64,000 bases of DNA from Planococcus sp. CPCC 101016. Its GTDB lineage: Bacteria > Bacillota > Bacilli > Bacillales_A > Planococcaceae. The stretch covers positions 2,277,945 through 2,341,944 of the forward strand of contig NZ_VOHB01000002.1 of NCBI RefSeq assembly GCF_007859295.1, in the 5' to 3' direction. Shown one piece after another: positions 42,202-51,301 of this stretch. The notes under the pieces are model-generated. The model worked only from the letters and a program-made list of their open reading frames with translations. It searched no databases and was not told the DNA's origin. Numbering within the stretch: the stretch's first letter is position 1; each line of letters starts with the position of its first letter. A program made the translations under genes and the position numbers.

Positions 42202-42735
42202 ATGAAAAAACTATTAGGTGAACAGCGGCGCCAATTTCTGCTGGAAAAAATAAAATCTTCAGCGCAGCCGATGACCGGCAGCGAGCTCGCTGCACTTGCG
42301 AGCGTGTCGCGCCAAGTCATCGTCGGCGACATGACGCTGCTGAAAGCAAAAGGCGAACCCATCATCGCGACCAGCCAAGGTTACCTTTACCTGGCTGACC
42401 GTGCAGCAGAAGAAGCCAGCCGGCGCATCGCCTGCCGTCATCAGCCAGAAGATACCGAACGCGAACTAAAGCTGCTGGTGGAAGCCGGCGTTACGGTCAA
42501 AGACGTATCAATTGAGCATCCCGTATACGGTGAACTGACAGCGGGCATCCATGTCTCAAACGTCCAGGAAGTCGAAGCTTTCATGAAGCGCGTACGCGAT
42601 ACCGGTGCCAGCTACCTGCTGGAACTTACAGATGGTACCCATCTTCACACCATCACCGCGCCAGACAATACGACGCTGGCAAAAGCCGTCAATGCTATGC
42701 GGGAAAACGGCTACTTATTGGAAGAAAGTGAATAG
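42202..42735 (+). CDS. niaR: NiaR (YrxA), niacin-responsive repressor of NAD synthesis
   Basis: A 177-residue repressor: N-terminal winged helix (SELAALASVSRQVIVGDMTLL) and C-terminal 3H domain with its conserved His residues in IEHPVYGEL, GIHVSN and HLHTITAPD. It senses nicotinic acid and represses NAD synthesis and niacin uptake genes in Bacilli. In B. subtilis it neighbours nadABC and nifS; no nad gene is near it here. It points opposite to its neighbours and has its own terminator. Confidence 0.92.
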   Translation: MKKLLGEQRRQFLLEKIKSSAQPMTGSELAALASVSRQVIVGDMTLLKAKGEPIIATSQGYLYLADRAAEEASRRIACRHQPEDTERELKLLVEAGVTVKDVSIEHPVYGELTAGIHVSNVQEVEAFMKRVRDTGASYLLELTDGTHLHTITAPDNTTLAKAVNAMRENGYLLEESE

Positions 42736-42742
42736 ATTTTTA

Positions 42743-42782
42743 CGGCCCATGATTCCGCATTGCGGGGTTATGGGTTTTATAT
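42743..42782 (+). terminator. niaR terminator
   Basis: CCCATGATTCCGC and GCGGGGTTATGGG pair over 13 bp (several G-U), loop ATT, followed by TTTTAT. Confidence 0.8.
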
Positions 42783-42785
42783 GTA

Positions 42786-42822
42786 TTGAAAAAGCCCCGC
42801 AGCGTGTTCGCAGCGGGACTCC
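42786..42822 (-). terminator. pheA terminator
   Basis: GTCCCGCTGCG and CGCTGCGGGGC pair around AACA, followed by TTTTTC on the minus strand. Confidence 0.9.
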
Positions 42823-42827
42823 CAAAA

Positions 42828-43688
42828 TCAGTACGTATAATACGAGCCGAGTGTTTTGACCGTACAGCCAAGTGCAGCCAGTTCTTCAAATGCGCCGCGC
42901 ATCATGGCGTCTTTTTCATCAGCCAGCACATCGGCGATGAAGAAATAATCACCGAGGCCGGTTTTCAGCGGACGCGACTCGATTTTGCTTAAGTTCAGCC
43001 GGCGCCATGCGAAAACGGACAAGATCTGGTGCAAAACACCTGAACGGTCGTCATCTGGCGGCGTGATCATCAAAGTCGTTTTGACTTGATTGTCATGCTT
43101 CGGGTCTTCGAGCTTGTGATCGGTTTTTGACAGCACGAAAAAGCGTGTGTGGTTAAAATGGAAATCATGGATATCGCGCTGCAGAATATCCAGCCCGTAT
43201 TTATGGGCAGAGAATTCATTGCCGATAGCCGCGATATTGCGTTCCGGCAATTCGGAAACCATCTTAGCCGCAGCAGCCGTCGAGCTGTATTGCTCCAAAG
43301 GCGTACTTCTGTATGTATAGAAAAGATATTTATGGCATTGCGCCAATGCATGCGGATGCGAATAAATCGCTTCAAATGATTCCGCGTTGCGGTTTTCAGG
43401 GTGTACCAGCAAATGCTGTTCGATCGGTGATAATACTTCCGCCGTGACATACAATTGCGCTTCGTGGAATAAATAATCCACCGTCAATGGAACAGATCCT
43501 TCCAACGCATTTTCCAGCGGCACGACAGCGTAGTCCACGCTGCCTTCTGCCACTGCTTCTATGCATTCGGGAATGGTTGTAAATGGCACCAGGGTACCTT
43601 CAGGAAAAACTTTTGTTGCCGCAAGGTGTGTAAATGACGCTTCCGGCCCTAAATAAGAAATACGTTTTTTAACAGCTTGTCCAGTCAT
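42828..43688 (-). CDS. pheA: Prephenate dehydratase
   Basis: A 286-residue monofunctional enzyme making phenylpyruvate for phenylalanine. It has YLGPEASFTH at the start, the catalytic NHTRFFVLSK (TRF motif) and a C-terminal ACT domain with the Phe-binding ESRPL, so it should be feedback-inhibited by phenylalanine. Its stop is close to a strong terminator. It is the distal gene after pheB. Confidence 0.95.
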   Translation of the reverse strand: MTGQAVKKRISYLGPEASFTHLAATKVFPEGTLVPFTTIPECIEAVAEGSVDYAVVPLENALEGSVPLTVDYLFHEAQLYVTAEVLSPIEQHLLVHPENRNAESFEAIYSHPHALAQCHKYLFYTYRSTPLEQYSSTAAAAKMVSELPERNIAAIGNEFSAHKYGLDILQRDIHDFHFNHTRFFVLSKTDHKLEDPKHDNQVKTTLMITPPDDDRSGVLHQILSVFAWRRLNLSKIESRPLKTGLGDYFFIADVLADEKDAMMRGAFEELAALGCTVKTLGSYYTY

Positions 43689-43703
43689 TTATACATTCCT
43701 CCA

Positions 43704-44156
43704 TTAAGATGATCCACTTGATACCACATCAGCCGACTCGACAAAATCGAGCTTTTTCAGCTGCTGCAGAAATACATCCAAATCCCCGTCCATTGCCGTT
43801 ACATCCAGGGACAAGGTTACATTTGCCCGTCCTTGGATCGGTATGGTCTGGTGGATGGTCAAAATATTGCAGCCGTTTTCGGCGACTGCCTGCAAAAGCG
43901 TCGCGAGCGTTCCTGAACGGTCTTCCAATTGCAGGAAAACCGTCAGGATCCGTTCTTTGACAATCGAATGGAACGGAAATACAGCGTCCCGATATTTATA
44001 AAACGCAGAGCGCGAAAGACCTGTCTTGTTGACCGCGTCCATGATGGAAATACGGTCATTCTGCAGCATTTTTTTCACTTCGAGCGTCTTTTGCATCGCT
44101 TCTGTCAAAACGTCTTCACGCACTAAATAATACCGTTGTTCCGAAATATCCTTCAT
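43704..44156 (-). CDS. pheB: PheB, ACT-domain protein (UPF0735)
   Basis: A 150-residue protein. The N-terminal half has a helix-turn-helix-like stretch ([19 protein letters not shown]); the C-terminal half is an ACT domain ([26 protein letters not shown]). Historically called chorismate mutase, but no mutase active site is visible, so its biochemical role is open; amino-acid sensing is likely. Gaps of 15-16 nt join it to obg and pheA, as in B. subtilis. Confidence 0.9.
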   Translation of the reverse strand: MKDISEQRYYLVREDVLTEAMQKTLEVKKMLQNDRISIMDAVNKTGLSRSAFYKYRDAVFPFHSIVKERILTVFLQLEDRSGTLATLLQAVAENGCNILTIHQTIPIQGRANVTLSLDVTAMDGDLDVFLQQLKKLDFVESADVVSSGSS

Positions 44157-44172
44157 TCAAGCTACCTCCGCA

Positions 44173-45462
44173 TCAATCCATAAATTCGAATTCGAATTCA
44201 AGCAGGCGAACCGTGTCGCCATTTTCCGCTCCGCGCTCACGAAGTGCATCATCAATTCCCATACCGCGCATTTGGCGGGCAAATCGGCGAATTGAATCTT
44301 CACGTGAAAAGTCGGTCATCTTGAACATGCGTTCAATCGCATAACCGGTCAAGACGAATGCTCCATCGGACTCACGCGTAATGTTGAAGCCATCTGCATC
44401 GGATTCGTGTTTGTAGAGAACCGTGCTTTCTGAATCTTCTTCGGTCTCGTCGATCAATGGGAATTCCGGCGTCACTTCGATTACATCGGCAATCGCGAAC
44501 AAAAGATTGTTCAAGCCTTTGCGCGATAATGCAGAAATCGGGAAAATGCGGGCATCTTCAGGCAACTTCTCACGGAATTTCGCTAGATTCTCTTCCGAAT
44601 CCGGCATATCCATTTTGTTTGCAACGATCAGTTGCGGACGTTCCGTCAAACGCATATTGTATTGCTTCAATTCTTCATTGATAGTGACATAATCTTCATA
44701 AGGATCGCGTCCTTCAAGACCTGACATATCGATGACGTGGATGATGACACGCGTCCGTTCGATATGGCGGAGGAATTGATGGCCAAGGCCGATTCCTTCG
44801 TGTGCGCCTTGGATCAAGCCTGGAAGATCGGCCATGACAAAGCTGCGATCGTCTTCCGTTTCAACCATACCGAGATTCGGGACGATCGTCGTGAAATGGT
44901 ATTCAGCGATTTTTGGTTTGGCAGCAGAAACGACCGATAGCAAAGTCGATTTTCCGACACTCGGGAATCCGACAAGTCCGGCATCCGCCAACACTTTCAA
45001 TTCCAGGATTACATTGCGTTCAAAGCCCGGTTCGCCTTTTTCAGACAGTTCCGGTGCCGGGTTCGCAGGCGTCGCGAAACGTGAGTTTCCTCGGCCTCCG
45101 CGTCCGCCTTTGGCGATGATCGCTGTTTGCCCATGCTCCACTAAATCGGCGATCGTTTCGCCCGTATCGACGTCTTTTACGACTGTGCCCGGTGGAACTT
45201 TGATGAATGTATCCTGTGCTTTCGCCCCGTGCTTATTGGCGCTCATTCCGTGTGTTCCGCGGTCTGCTTTAAAAATCCGCTTGTAGCGGAAATCCATCAG
45301 CGTCCGCAATCCTTCTTCAACGATAAAGACGATATTTCCGCCTTTTCCGCCGTCACCGCCGGCAGGTCCGCCGTCCGGTACATATTTTTCGCGGCGGAAT
45401 GCAACCATGCCATCCCCGCCGTCGCCACCTCTAACATAAACTTTTACGTGATCGACAAACAT
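44173..45462 (-). CDS. obgE: Obg (CgtA) GTPase
   Basis: A 429-residue essential GTPase linked to 50S assembly and stress signalling. The glycine-rich Obg fold (residues 1-158, [20 protein letters not shown]) is followed by the G domain with [15 protein letters not shown] and NKMDMPD, then the C-terminal OCT domain (about 350-425), which not all bacteria have. The start at 45462 was chosen by GGAGGG 5 nt upstream, inside the end of spo0B. Confidence 0.97.
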   Translation of the reverse strand: MFVDHVKVYVRGGDGGDGMVAFRREKYVPDGGPAGGDGGKGGNIVFIVEEGLRTLMDFRYKRIFKADRGTHGMSANKHGAKAQDTFIKVPPGTVVKDVDTGETIADLVEHGQTAIIAKGGRGGRGNSRFATPANPAPELSEKGEPGFERNVILELKVLADAGLVGFPSVGKSTLLSVVSAAKPKIAEYHFTTIVPNLGMVETEDDRSFVMADLPGLIQGAHEGIGLGHQFLRHIERTRVIIHVIDMSGLEGRDPYEDYVTINEELKQYNMRLTERPQLIVANKMDMPDSEENLAKFREKLPEDARIFPISALSRKGLNNLLFAIADVIEVTPEFPLIDETEEDSESTVLYKHESDADGFNITRESDGAFVLTGYAIERMFKMTDFSREDSIRRFARQMRGMGIDDALRERGAENGDTVRLLEFEFEFMD

Positions 45463-45463
45463 A

Positions 45464-45979
45464 TTATCCCTCCATCTGTGCACGAACAGCTATCAATGTG
45501 CTGTCTTCGCTGCACTCTTTTCGTACCGTAAATCCGTGTGTCTCCAAAACGTCCAAATCCAGCCAATTTCCTGGACATGTAATTGTCATTTCAAAAGATG
45601 CTGCGCTGGATGCCAACAAAATCGAGCCGTAAAATGCCTGATATGGATTCAGGCGCTGTTTAGCTGATTCAACGAAATGCTCCAGAAAGCGCCGAAACTC
45701 TGCATCCAAATGCGTAGGTGCCTTTAAGGCTGGACACTCCACATGAAAATTAAATCCAGGAAAACGCCAATTTGCAGTCAACAGCCATTCCTCTGTCAGC
45801 GGCAATCCAATGTCGGAGAGCCGGCTGGCATGCATAGCCGCTTCGGCATGCGAACGAATTATCGCCTGTGCCTCTTGAGGACGGCCAAGATCCAAATTCA
45901 TTTTGATCAATTGCAATTCATTTAAAAAATCATGGCGCGCATGCCGAAGCGATTGTGCCACTGTGAGTGTTTTTTCCAT
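45464..45979 (-). CDS. spo0B: Spo0B-like phosphotransferase
   Basis: A 171-residue protein with [19 protein letters not shown] near residues 11-29; the His in [11 protein letters not shown] is the phospho-accepting residue of Spo0B, which passes phosphate from Spo0F to Spo0A. The rest is a degenerate histidine-kinase-like ATP domain without N/G boxes, as expected. It is coupled to obg, its usual partner. Finding it is notable because other sporulation genes expected nearby are missing, so it may serve a non-sporulation phosphorelay here. Confidence 0.82.
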   Translation of the reverse strand: MEKTLTVAQSLRHARHDFLNELQLIKMNLDLGRPQEAQAIIRSHAEAAMHASRLSDIGLPLTEEWLLTANWRFPGFNFHVECPALKAPTHLDAEFRRFLEHFVESAKQRLNPYQAFYGSILLASSAASFEMTITCPGNWLDLDVLETHGFTVRKECSEDSTLIAVRAQMEG

Positions 45980-46083
45980 AAGTCACGTCCCGGTTCAGCT
46001 TCTTATTCCAGTATACCAAGAGATTGCGGTAAATTCCTAAAATAATGCGTTCAGCCCGCCTCAGGAACCTGTCTTATTGTTAT

Positions 46084-46116
46084 CAAAAGAAAAAGGACTG
46101 CGAAAGCAGCCCTTTT
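46084..46116 (-). terminator. rpmA terminator
   Basis: AAGGGCTGC and GCAGTCCTT pair around TTTC, followed by TTTTCTTTTG on the minus strand. Confidence 0.88.
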
Positions 46117-46125
46117 CGTTTTGTA

Positions 46126-46759
<634 letters not shown>

Positions 46760-46761
46760 TC

Positions 46762-47070
46762 TTACAGGTTGATCGCATCGACAGTCAATTTCGTGTATGG
46801 CTGACGGTGACCTTGTTTTTTATGGTAGTTCTTTTTAGCTTTGTATTTGAAGACTGTGATTTTTTTCTGTTTACCGTTTTTTACAACTTTAGCAGTAACA
46901 GTAGCTCCTTCAACAAAAGGAACACCCACTTTAGTATCGTCTCCACCTACAAATAGAACTTTGTCAAATGTGATAACATCCCCAGCTTCTCCGTTCAATT
47001 TCTCAACGTAGATCTCTTGGCCTGCTTCAACTTTGATTTGTTTTCCACCAGTTTCAATAATCGCGTACAT
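46762..47070 (-). CDS. rplU: 50S ribosomal protein bL21
   Basis: A 102-residue ribosomal protein with [18 protein letters not shown] at the start and the family signature [19 protein letters not shown] at the end. It is first in the operon and preceded by the L21 leader. A GAGGAGG site precedes its ATG. Confidence 0.98.
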   Translation of the reverse strand: MYAIIETGGKQIKVEAGQEIYVEKLNGEAGDVITFDKVLFVGGDDTKVGVPFVEGATVTAKVVKNGKQKKITVFKYKAKKNYHKKQGHRQPYTKLTVDAINL

Positions 47071-47190
47071 ATCCTTGCACCTCCTCTTAGACTAAGACTC
47101 GCCTATTCAGGTGACCCGCCGGAGCGAATTCTTAAAGTAACCTGATTCGAGCGGTTGTAGCACGGTGCGCTACAAACATAACATTAGAAT
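47071..47190 (-). promoter_or_regulatory. Ribosomal protein L21 leader
   Basis: The 5' region of rplU holds a hairpin TGTAGC-gcaccgt-GCTACA (47157-47177) and further paired sequence down to the start codon. Bacilli carry a known autoregulatory L21 leader here. I infer it from position and structure; the consensus was not aligned. Confidence 0.55.
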
Positions 47191-47272
47191 AATACCATGG
47201 GAGAACCTGTTGCGTCAATAGAAAATGTTATGTTTCGAGAAATTGGTTGGAGATGATTGGTTGATTGCTGGT

Positions 47273-47389
47273 GAGGTGCGGAGTTTCGTTGTTGAGGTGC
47301 GGTTATCTTGGTGCGAGGTGCGGTCTTTGCTGTTTGAGGTGCGGTTACCGGCCTGCGAGGTGCGGTCTTGCTCGTTTGAGGTGCGGTCA
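47273..47389. repeat. Six-copy array of GAGGTGCGG cores at exactly 21 nt spacing
   Basis: Cores start at 47273, 47294, 47315, 47336, 47357 and 47378, all identical over nine bases (GAGGTGCGG), with 12 nt variable spacers that mostly begin TT or TC and end TTT or TGC. A decayed copy may lie at 47252. The TGA of the NERD gene is directly next to the last core. On the minus strand it can be read as a heptad [D/N]RTS-x3, but that frame has no binding site. Confidence 0.92.
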
Positions 47390-48325
47390 GCGATAGACAC
47401 AGCTAAAATAGTTCCGCAATAGCTCCCGGTTCTCGACAATCCGGCGCTTGCCGCGCACATGGCTTTGAAGAGCTGTCTTTTCCAGCAGCCGGTAGAGAAT
47501 GTATTTGTTTTCTATACCAAGCAAACGGTAAGCCGATGCCGTATCAAGTTCACTGCCGAACAGCACGGCGTATTCCTGGAGAGTCACTTCATGCGCATCC
47601 CGTGAATAAAATCCGCAGACGCTGCAATTCCATTTGCGCTCCCGCCAATCGAGCGAACTCTTCCGGCACGTTGGACAAGTCACGCCGAGTCGCAAGGATT
47701 CAAAGGCGATGTTGTGGCGCTCGAGCCAGTGGCGGCTGGAATTCCAAGCCGGCAACCCTGTCAGCTTGGATGACAGCGCCGCTGCATCGAAAAGTGCCAC
47801 ACCTTTTGCCAACTCTTCGAGATGAAATGGCAAGTAATCGAGTGACACGATTGGATAATGCTTCGGAGCCTCTACCACTTTTCCGGAACGGCTCGCCAGA
47901 ACAATAACGCCTTGAACAGCAATACCGAGAAAACTGCTGACTGCTCGCACTGCTCGGTGCAGCTGCGCTTCCGGATTGCGCATTCCTTCCCTGCGACCGT
48001 CGACAATTCGGTGAAACTGGAAATTTACCGAATCAAAATAAAATTCGCCAATCATATTCTTCACTTCCAGCACACAGACAAATTCTTCATGAACCAGCAG
48101 CAGATCGATTTGTGCCATGCCGTCCTTATACGGGATATGCACATCATTCAAAAAAATCGCTTTACCCGGCAAATTCAATTCTCTCTTCAATAAAGCGGCC
48201 GTGCGCTGCTCACCACTTGCACCCGCCAGAGAATTTTTCAACTCAGATAAAACCGTGGATTTCGACTCGTGCCTCTCCGGCAATCGTTCCGCTGCGATCA
48301 TCTGTGCCAATAAAAAGTCGTTCAT
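47387..48325 (-). CDS. NERD-domain protein with C-terminal zinc ribbon
   Basis: A 312-residue protein. Its NERD (nuclease-related) domain spans about residues 30-150, with ASGEQRTAALL, QIDLLLVHEEFVCVLEVKN (D and E-x-K of the restriction-endonuclease-like fold) and HRAVRAV. A zinc ribbon CPTC...CSVC is near residue 214-232. The DNase role is inferred from the fold. It occupies the place of spoIVFA-spoIVFB in B. subtilis. No hairpin terminator follows; the 21 nt repeat array starts at the stop codon. Confidence 0.85.
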   Translation of the reverse strand: MNDFLLAQMIAAERLPERHESKSTVLSELKNSLAGASGEQRTAALLKRELNLPGKAIFLNDVHIPYKDGMAQIDLLLVHEEFVCVLEVKNMIGEFYFDSVNFQFHRIVDGRREGMRNPEAQLHRAVRAVSSFLGIAVQGVIVLASRSGKVVEAPKHYPIVSLDYLPFHLEELAKGVALFDAAALSSKLTGLPAWNSSRHWLERHNIAFESLRLGVTCPTCRKSSLDWRERKWNCSVCGFYSRDAHEVTLQEYAVLFGSELDTASAYRLLGIENKYILYRLLEKTALQSHVRGKRRIVENRELLRNYFSCVYR

Positions 48326-48344
48326 ACAATACCTCCCCAAAGTT

Positions 48345-48378
48345 TTAAAAAAGCCCCCGCTTTATCAGCGGAGGCTCT
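48345..48378 (-). terminator. minD terminator
   Basis: AGAGCCTCCGC and GCGGGGGCTTTTTT pair around TGATAAA, 8 nt after the minD stop and overlapping the region upstream of the NERD gene. Confidence 0.88.
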
Positions 48379-48385
48379 AGAAATC

Positions 48386-49186
48386 TTATTTAGTGAAAAC
48401 AGCTTTGATTTTTGTGAACAAGCTCGGTGGCGCTTTTTCCATGCTCATCAATGGGACCGACTCTCCGAGCAGGCGGCGCGCAATATTGCGGTAGCCGAGT
48501 GCAGCGGTGTTCGACGGATCCATGACGATCGGTTCGCCTTTGTTTGAGCTCGAGATAACGCGTTCGTCATCTGCGATGATGCCCAAAAGATCGATTGACA
48601 AGTGAGTCGTGATTTCATTGATATCCAGCGCTTCTCCCGCTTTCATCAAATGTGGACGGATGCGGTTGATGATCAATCGCGGTGCGTCGATGTTCTCTTC
48701 CAGTTCCAAAAGTCCGATGATACGGTCAGCGTCGCGGACAGCTGAAATTTCAGGTGTCGTCACGACAATCGCGTGATCTGCTCCGACAACGGCGTTCTTG
48801 TACCCCTGCTCGATTCCGGCTGGGCAATCGATGAGGACGAAATCATAGTCTTTCTTTAATTCGAACACCAATTCTTTCATTTGTTCCGGATTGACATCAT
48901 TTTTGTCAGCAGTTTGAGCCGCCGGTAAAAGGTACAGCATGTCTTCAAAACGCTTGTCTTTGACGAGTGCCTGATGCACTTTGCAGCGGCCTTCCAGCAC
49001 ATCGATCAAATCATAGATGATGCGGTTTTCTAACCCTAGGATGACGTCGAGGTTGCGCAATCCGATGTCCGTGTCGATCAGGCATACTTTTTTCCCTTGA
49101 AGAGCCAATGCAGTGCCGAGGTTGGCGGTTGTCGTCGTTTTACCGACGCCTCCCTTGCCTGATGTAATTACGATAGCTTCTCCCAC
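48386..49186 (-). CDS. minD: Septum site-determining ATPase MinD
   Basis: A 266-residue deviant Walker ATPase: GEAIVITSGKGGVGKTTTTANLG, with the signature Lys in KGGVGKT, DTDIGLRNLD, and DCPAGIEQGYKNA. The C-terminal amphipathic helix (PSLFTKIKAVF) anchors it to the membrane. It recruits MinC to block division near the poles. I chose the GTG at 49186 by family length, with AGGAGG upstream; it follows the minC stop after 1 nt. Confidence 0.96.
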   Translation of the reverse strand: MGEAIVITSGKGGVGKTTTTANLGTALALQGKKVCLIDTDIGLRNLDVILGLENRIIYDLIDVLEGRCKVHQALVKDKRFEDMLYLLPAAQTADKNDVNPEQMKELVFELKKDYDFVLIDCPAGIEQGYKNAVVGADHAIVVTTPEISAVRDADRIIGLLELEENIDAPRLIINRIRPHLMKAGEALDINEITTHLSIDLLGIIADDERVISSSNKGEPIVMDPSNTAALGYRNIARRLLGESVPLMSMEKAPPSLFTKIKAVFTK

Positions 49187-49187
49187 A

Positions 49188-49877
49188 CTAGCTTCCTCCT
49201 TTAAACGTTGAAATTTGCGGACGGATAAACCGCAATTCCTGCAAACGGTCAATGATGATCGTGCCGTTTGTATGTAAATAAGCACATTCCATTTCCGGTT
49301 GTTCCGATAGACTGGACAATTCGTCCGTCATCGTTTCCAGTTCGTCGTCGATTTTCAATTGCGTCGCTTCCAGCCACGATGCGGCAATGACCGCGTCGCG
49401 ATTGCCTTTGGTTCCGGCATGCGCCGCACCTTTTAAGCGGCCCAGTACATAAACACTGCCGCCTGCTTCGACGCGGCCGTTCGGGTTGACATCGCCGATG
49501 ACGACTAAATCGCCTTCCGCTTTGACGACCTGTCCGGAGCGCACAATGCCGACGTAAGTTTCCGACTGGCTTTCACGAATCAGCTGATCGCTTTTTTCAA
49601 CCGTCAGAATGTCACTGGTCGTCGCTACCACCTTCAGATGAGGATTGGTTTGGACCACTTCGCTCAATTCCTGGATCTGGCTGTCGGTGCAATAGCGTTT
49701 ATTCAGATGCACCGTCACTTCGGTATCACTGTCAAGCGCAGGATCCGACACTTTCGTCTTTAACTCGGCCAATAGATCAGTGTAAGCACATTGGTCATCG
49801 AGATACAGCACAAGCCCTTTATTTTTCCCTTTAATCGTAACGAGATTCTTCAAAAAATGTGTCACCTGCGCTTTCAT
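49188..49877 (-). CDS. minC: Septum site-determining protein MinC
   Basis: A 229-residue inhibitor of FtsZ polymers. The N-terminal domain (1-100) binds FtsZ; the C-terminal beta-helix (about 105-220) has the conserved VRSGQVVKAEGDLVVIGDVNPNG and GGSVYVLGRLKGAAHAG, which binds MinD. Its start overlaps the mreD stop by one base. The B. subtilis order mreBCD-minCD is kept. Confidence 0.95.
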   Translation of the reverse strand: MKAQVTHFLKNLVTIKGKNKGLVLYLDDQCAYTDLLAELKTKVSDPALDSDTEVTVHLNKRYCTDSQIQELSEVVQTNPHLKVVATTSDILTVEKSDQLIRESQSETYVGIVRSGQVVKAEGDLVVIGDVNPNGRVEAGGSVYVLGRLKGAAHAGTKGNRDAVIAASWLEATQLKIDDELETMTDELSSLSEQPEMECAYLHTNGTIIIDRLQELRFIRPQISTFKGGS

Positions 49878-50407
49878 TAATATAACCCTATCTTATTGTC
49901 ACGCTCTGATAATTGCGTGACCATCACCGACTTGAAAACCCATCCCAGCATCACCAAAAAAATGGAGTTGGCGACCATTGTCGGCCATAGCCGAGTTGTT
50001 AAAAACGTACCCAGCGGCATTCCTGTTAAGGAGATAAGCAGGAAGAACTGATAAAGCAGAAATTCGAATACAGCCAATAAAACAAGCGTCAGCAAAGTTG
50101 CCGATAATAAATTCCGGGGTACCCTTTTGAACACAGCTGCTGCAGCCAGACAAATGGCTGGATACAAAAAAGAATATAATCCAATAATATCAATGTAAAA
50201 GACATCATACAAGAGCCCGAAAAATAATCCGTAAAACATGGCGTGCTTCAAATCATAATAAAGCGTCAGGAAAATCAGGAACATAATCAGGAAACGCGGC
50301 ACAATATAATTCCATTCCCCACCGACATTAAGCGGTGAAAAAAGACCGAAAACCGGTTCCATGAAAAACAGGACGAGGCAGATCAACGGGATCAGGAAAC
50401 GGATCAT
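49877..50407 (-). CDS. mreD: Rod shape-determining protein MreD
   Basis: A 176-residue integral membrane protein with about five helices, including MIRFLIPLICLVLFFMEPV and an FGLLYDVFYIDIIGLYS loop typical of MreD. It works with MreC and MreB in wall elongation. It overlaps mreC by 4 nt and minC by 1 nt. Confidence 0.93.
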   Translation of the reverse strand: MIRFLIPLICLVLFFMEPVFGLFSPLNVGGEWNYIVPRFLIMFLIFLTLYYDLKHAMFYGLFFGLLYDVFYIDIIGLYSFLYPAICLAAAAVFKRVPRNLLSATLLTLVLLAVFEFLLYQFFLLISLTGMPLGTFLTTRLWPTMVANSIFLVMLGWVFKSVMVTQLSERDNKIGLY

Positions 50408-51288
50408 GATTCATCGTCCCCTGTCACGCCATTGTCTTCCCCGTCCACTTCCGGCACTACACGGTCCGCAATGATAACGTGGTTCAACAGTGAAAAATCA
50501 GCTGCCGGTTTAACGTAAGCAAGCTTCGTCAGACCAAACTCATCAATAGTAATTTCCGTAATCGTGCCGATCAAAATGCCTTTCGGGAAAATGCCGCCCA
50601 GTCCGCTGGATACGACCTGGTCACCTTCCTTTAATTCGATGTCGGCGTCAATCCGCTTCAACAACAATTCGCGGCGCTCCGCATCATAGCCTTCGATCAG
50701 TCCGAAAACATCCTTCGCACCACCGACGACCATTGCCGACACGCGGTAATTCGGATTGAGTGTGGAAATCAATTCAACAGTGGAAGTAGTGGGCGTCGTC
50801 AGCGTCACTTTGCCAATCAGCCCTCTTGCAGTCATGACAGCCATATTCTCCGCCACTCCATGATTGGATCCGCGGTTCAAAATGAGTTTCTCTTCCCACT
50901 GATCCGGATTCCGTGCAATCACAGTCGCCTGAATCGGGTTGTAATCCCGCAGGTCTTCTTCTTTTCCTACAATTTGTTTCAATTCTTCATTTTCAGAACG
51001 CAAGTCCTTGACTTCAGCCTGCACGCCCGCAAATTCCTCTAAGCGCGTTTTCAGATGCTGGTTTTCTTCAAATGTATTCAGCAAAGAATCGACATTATCA
51101 AAAATTCCAGTGACAAAATGAGCAGGGCGTGAAAATACCGACTGCCCGGCTCCAACTGCATCTTTTATAATTTGTTCCGGCAGCGACACATTGCCGCGGT
51201 CACGGAGCGAAAAAGAAATTAGTGCAACGAGCAGGATGACACCCAACAGCAGCAAAATCAGCCGCTTGTTCGTTAAAAGCTGTGGCAT
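50404..51288 (-). CDS. mreC: Rod shape-determining protein MreC
   Basis: A 294-residue bitopic protein: one membrane helix (about 9-29), a coiled coil (about 60-110) and the two-barrel MreC domain with NRGSNHGVAENMAVMTARGLIGKV and SSGLGGIFPKG. The short acidic C-terminus (VDGEDNGVTGDDES) is outside the domain. The start at 51288 was chosen by AAGGAGG. The frame upstream is open but without a binding site. Confidence 0.94.
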   Translation of the reverse strand: MPQLLTNKRLILLLLGVILLVALISFSLRDRGNVSLPEQIIKDAVGAGQSVFSRPAHFVTGIFDNVDSLLNTFEENQHLKTRLEEFAGVQAEVKDLRSENEELKQIVGKEEDLRDYNPIQATVIARNPDQWEEKLILNRGSNHGVAENMAVMTARGLIGKVTLTTPTTSTVELISTLNPNYRVSAMVVGGAKDVFGLIEGYDAERRELLLKRIDADIELKEGDQVVSSGLGGIFPKGILIGTITEITIDEFGLTKLAYVKPAADFSLLNHVIIADRVVPEVDGEDNGVTGDDES

Positions 51289-51301
51289 ATTGCCATCCTC
51301 C

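Noticed and set aside
47273..47389. CRISPR array
   Set aside because: Cores of 9 nt with 12 nt spacers are far too short, and no cas gene is near.
47215..47460. 81-codon minus-strand frame with DRTS heptad repeats
   Set aside because: It overlaps the end of the NERD gene, has no ribosome binding site, and its repeats are explained by the 21 nt DNA array.
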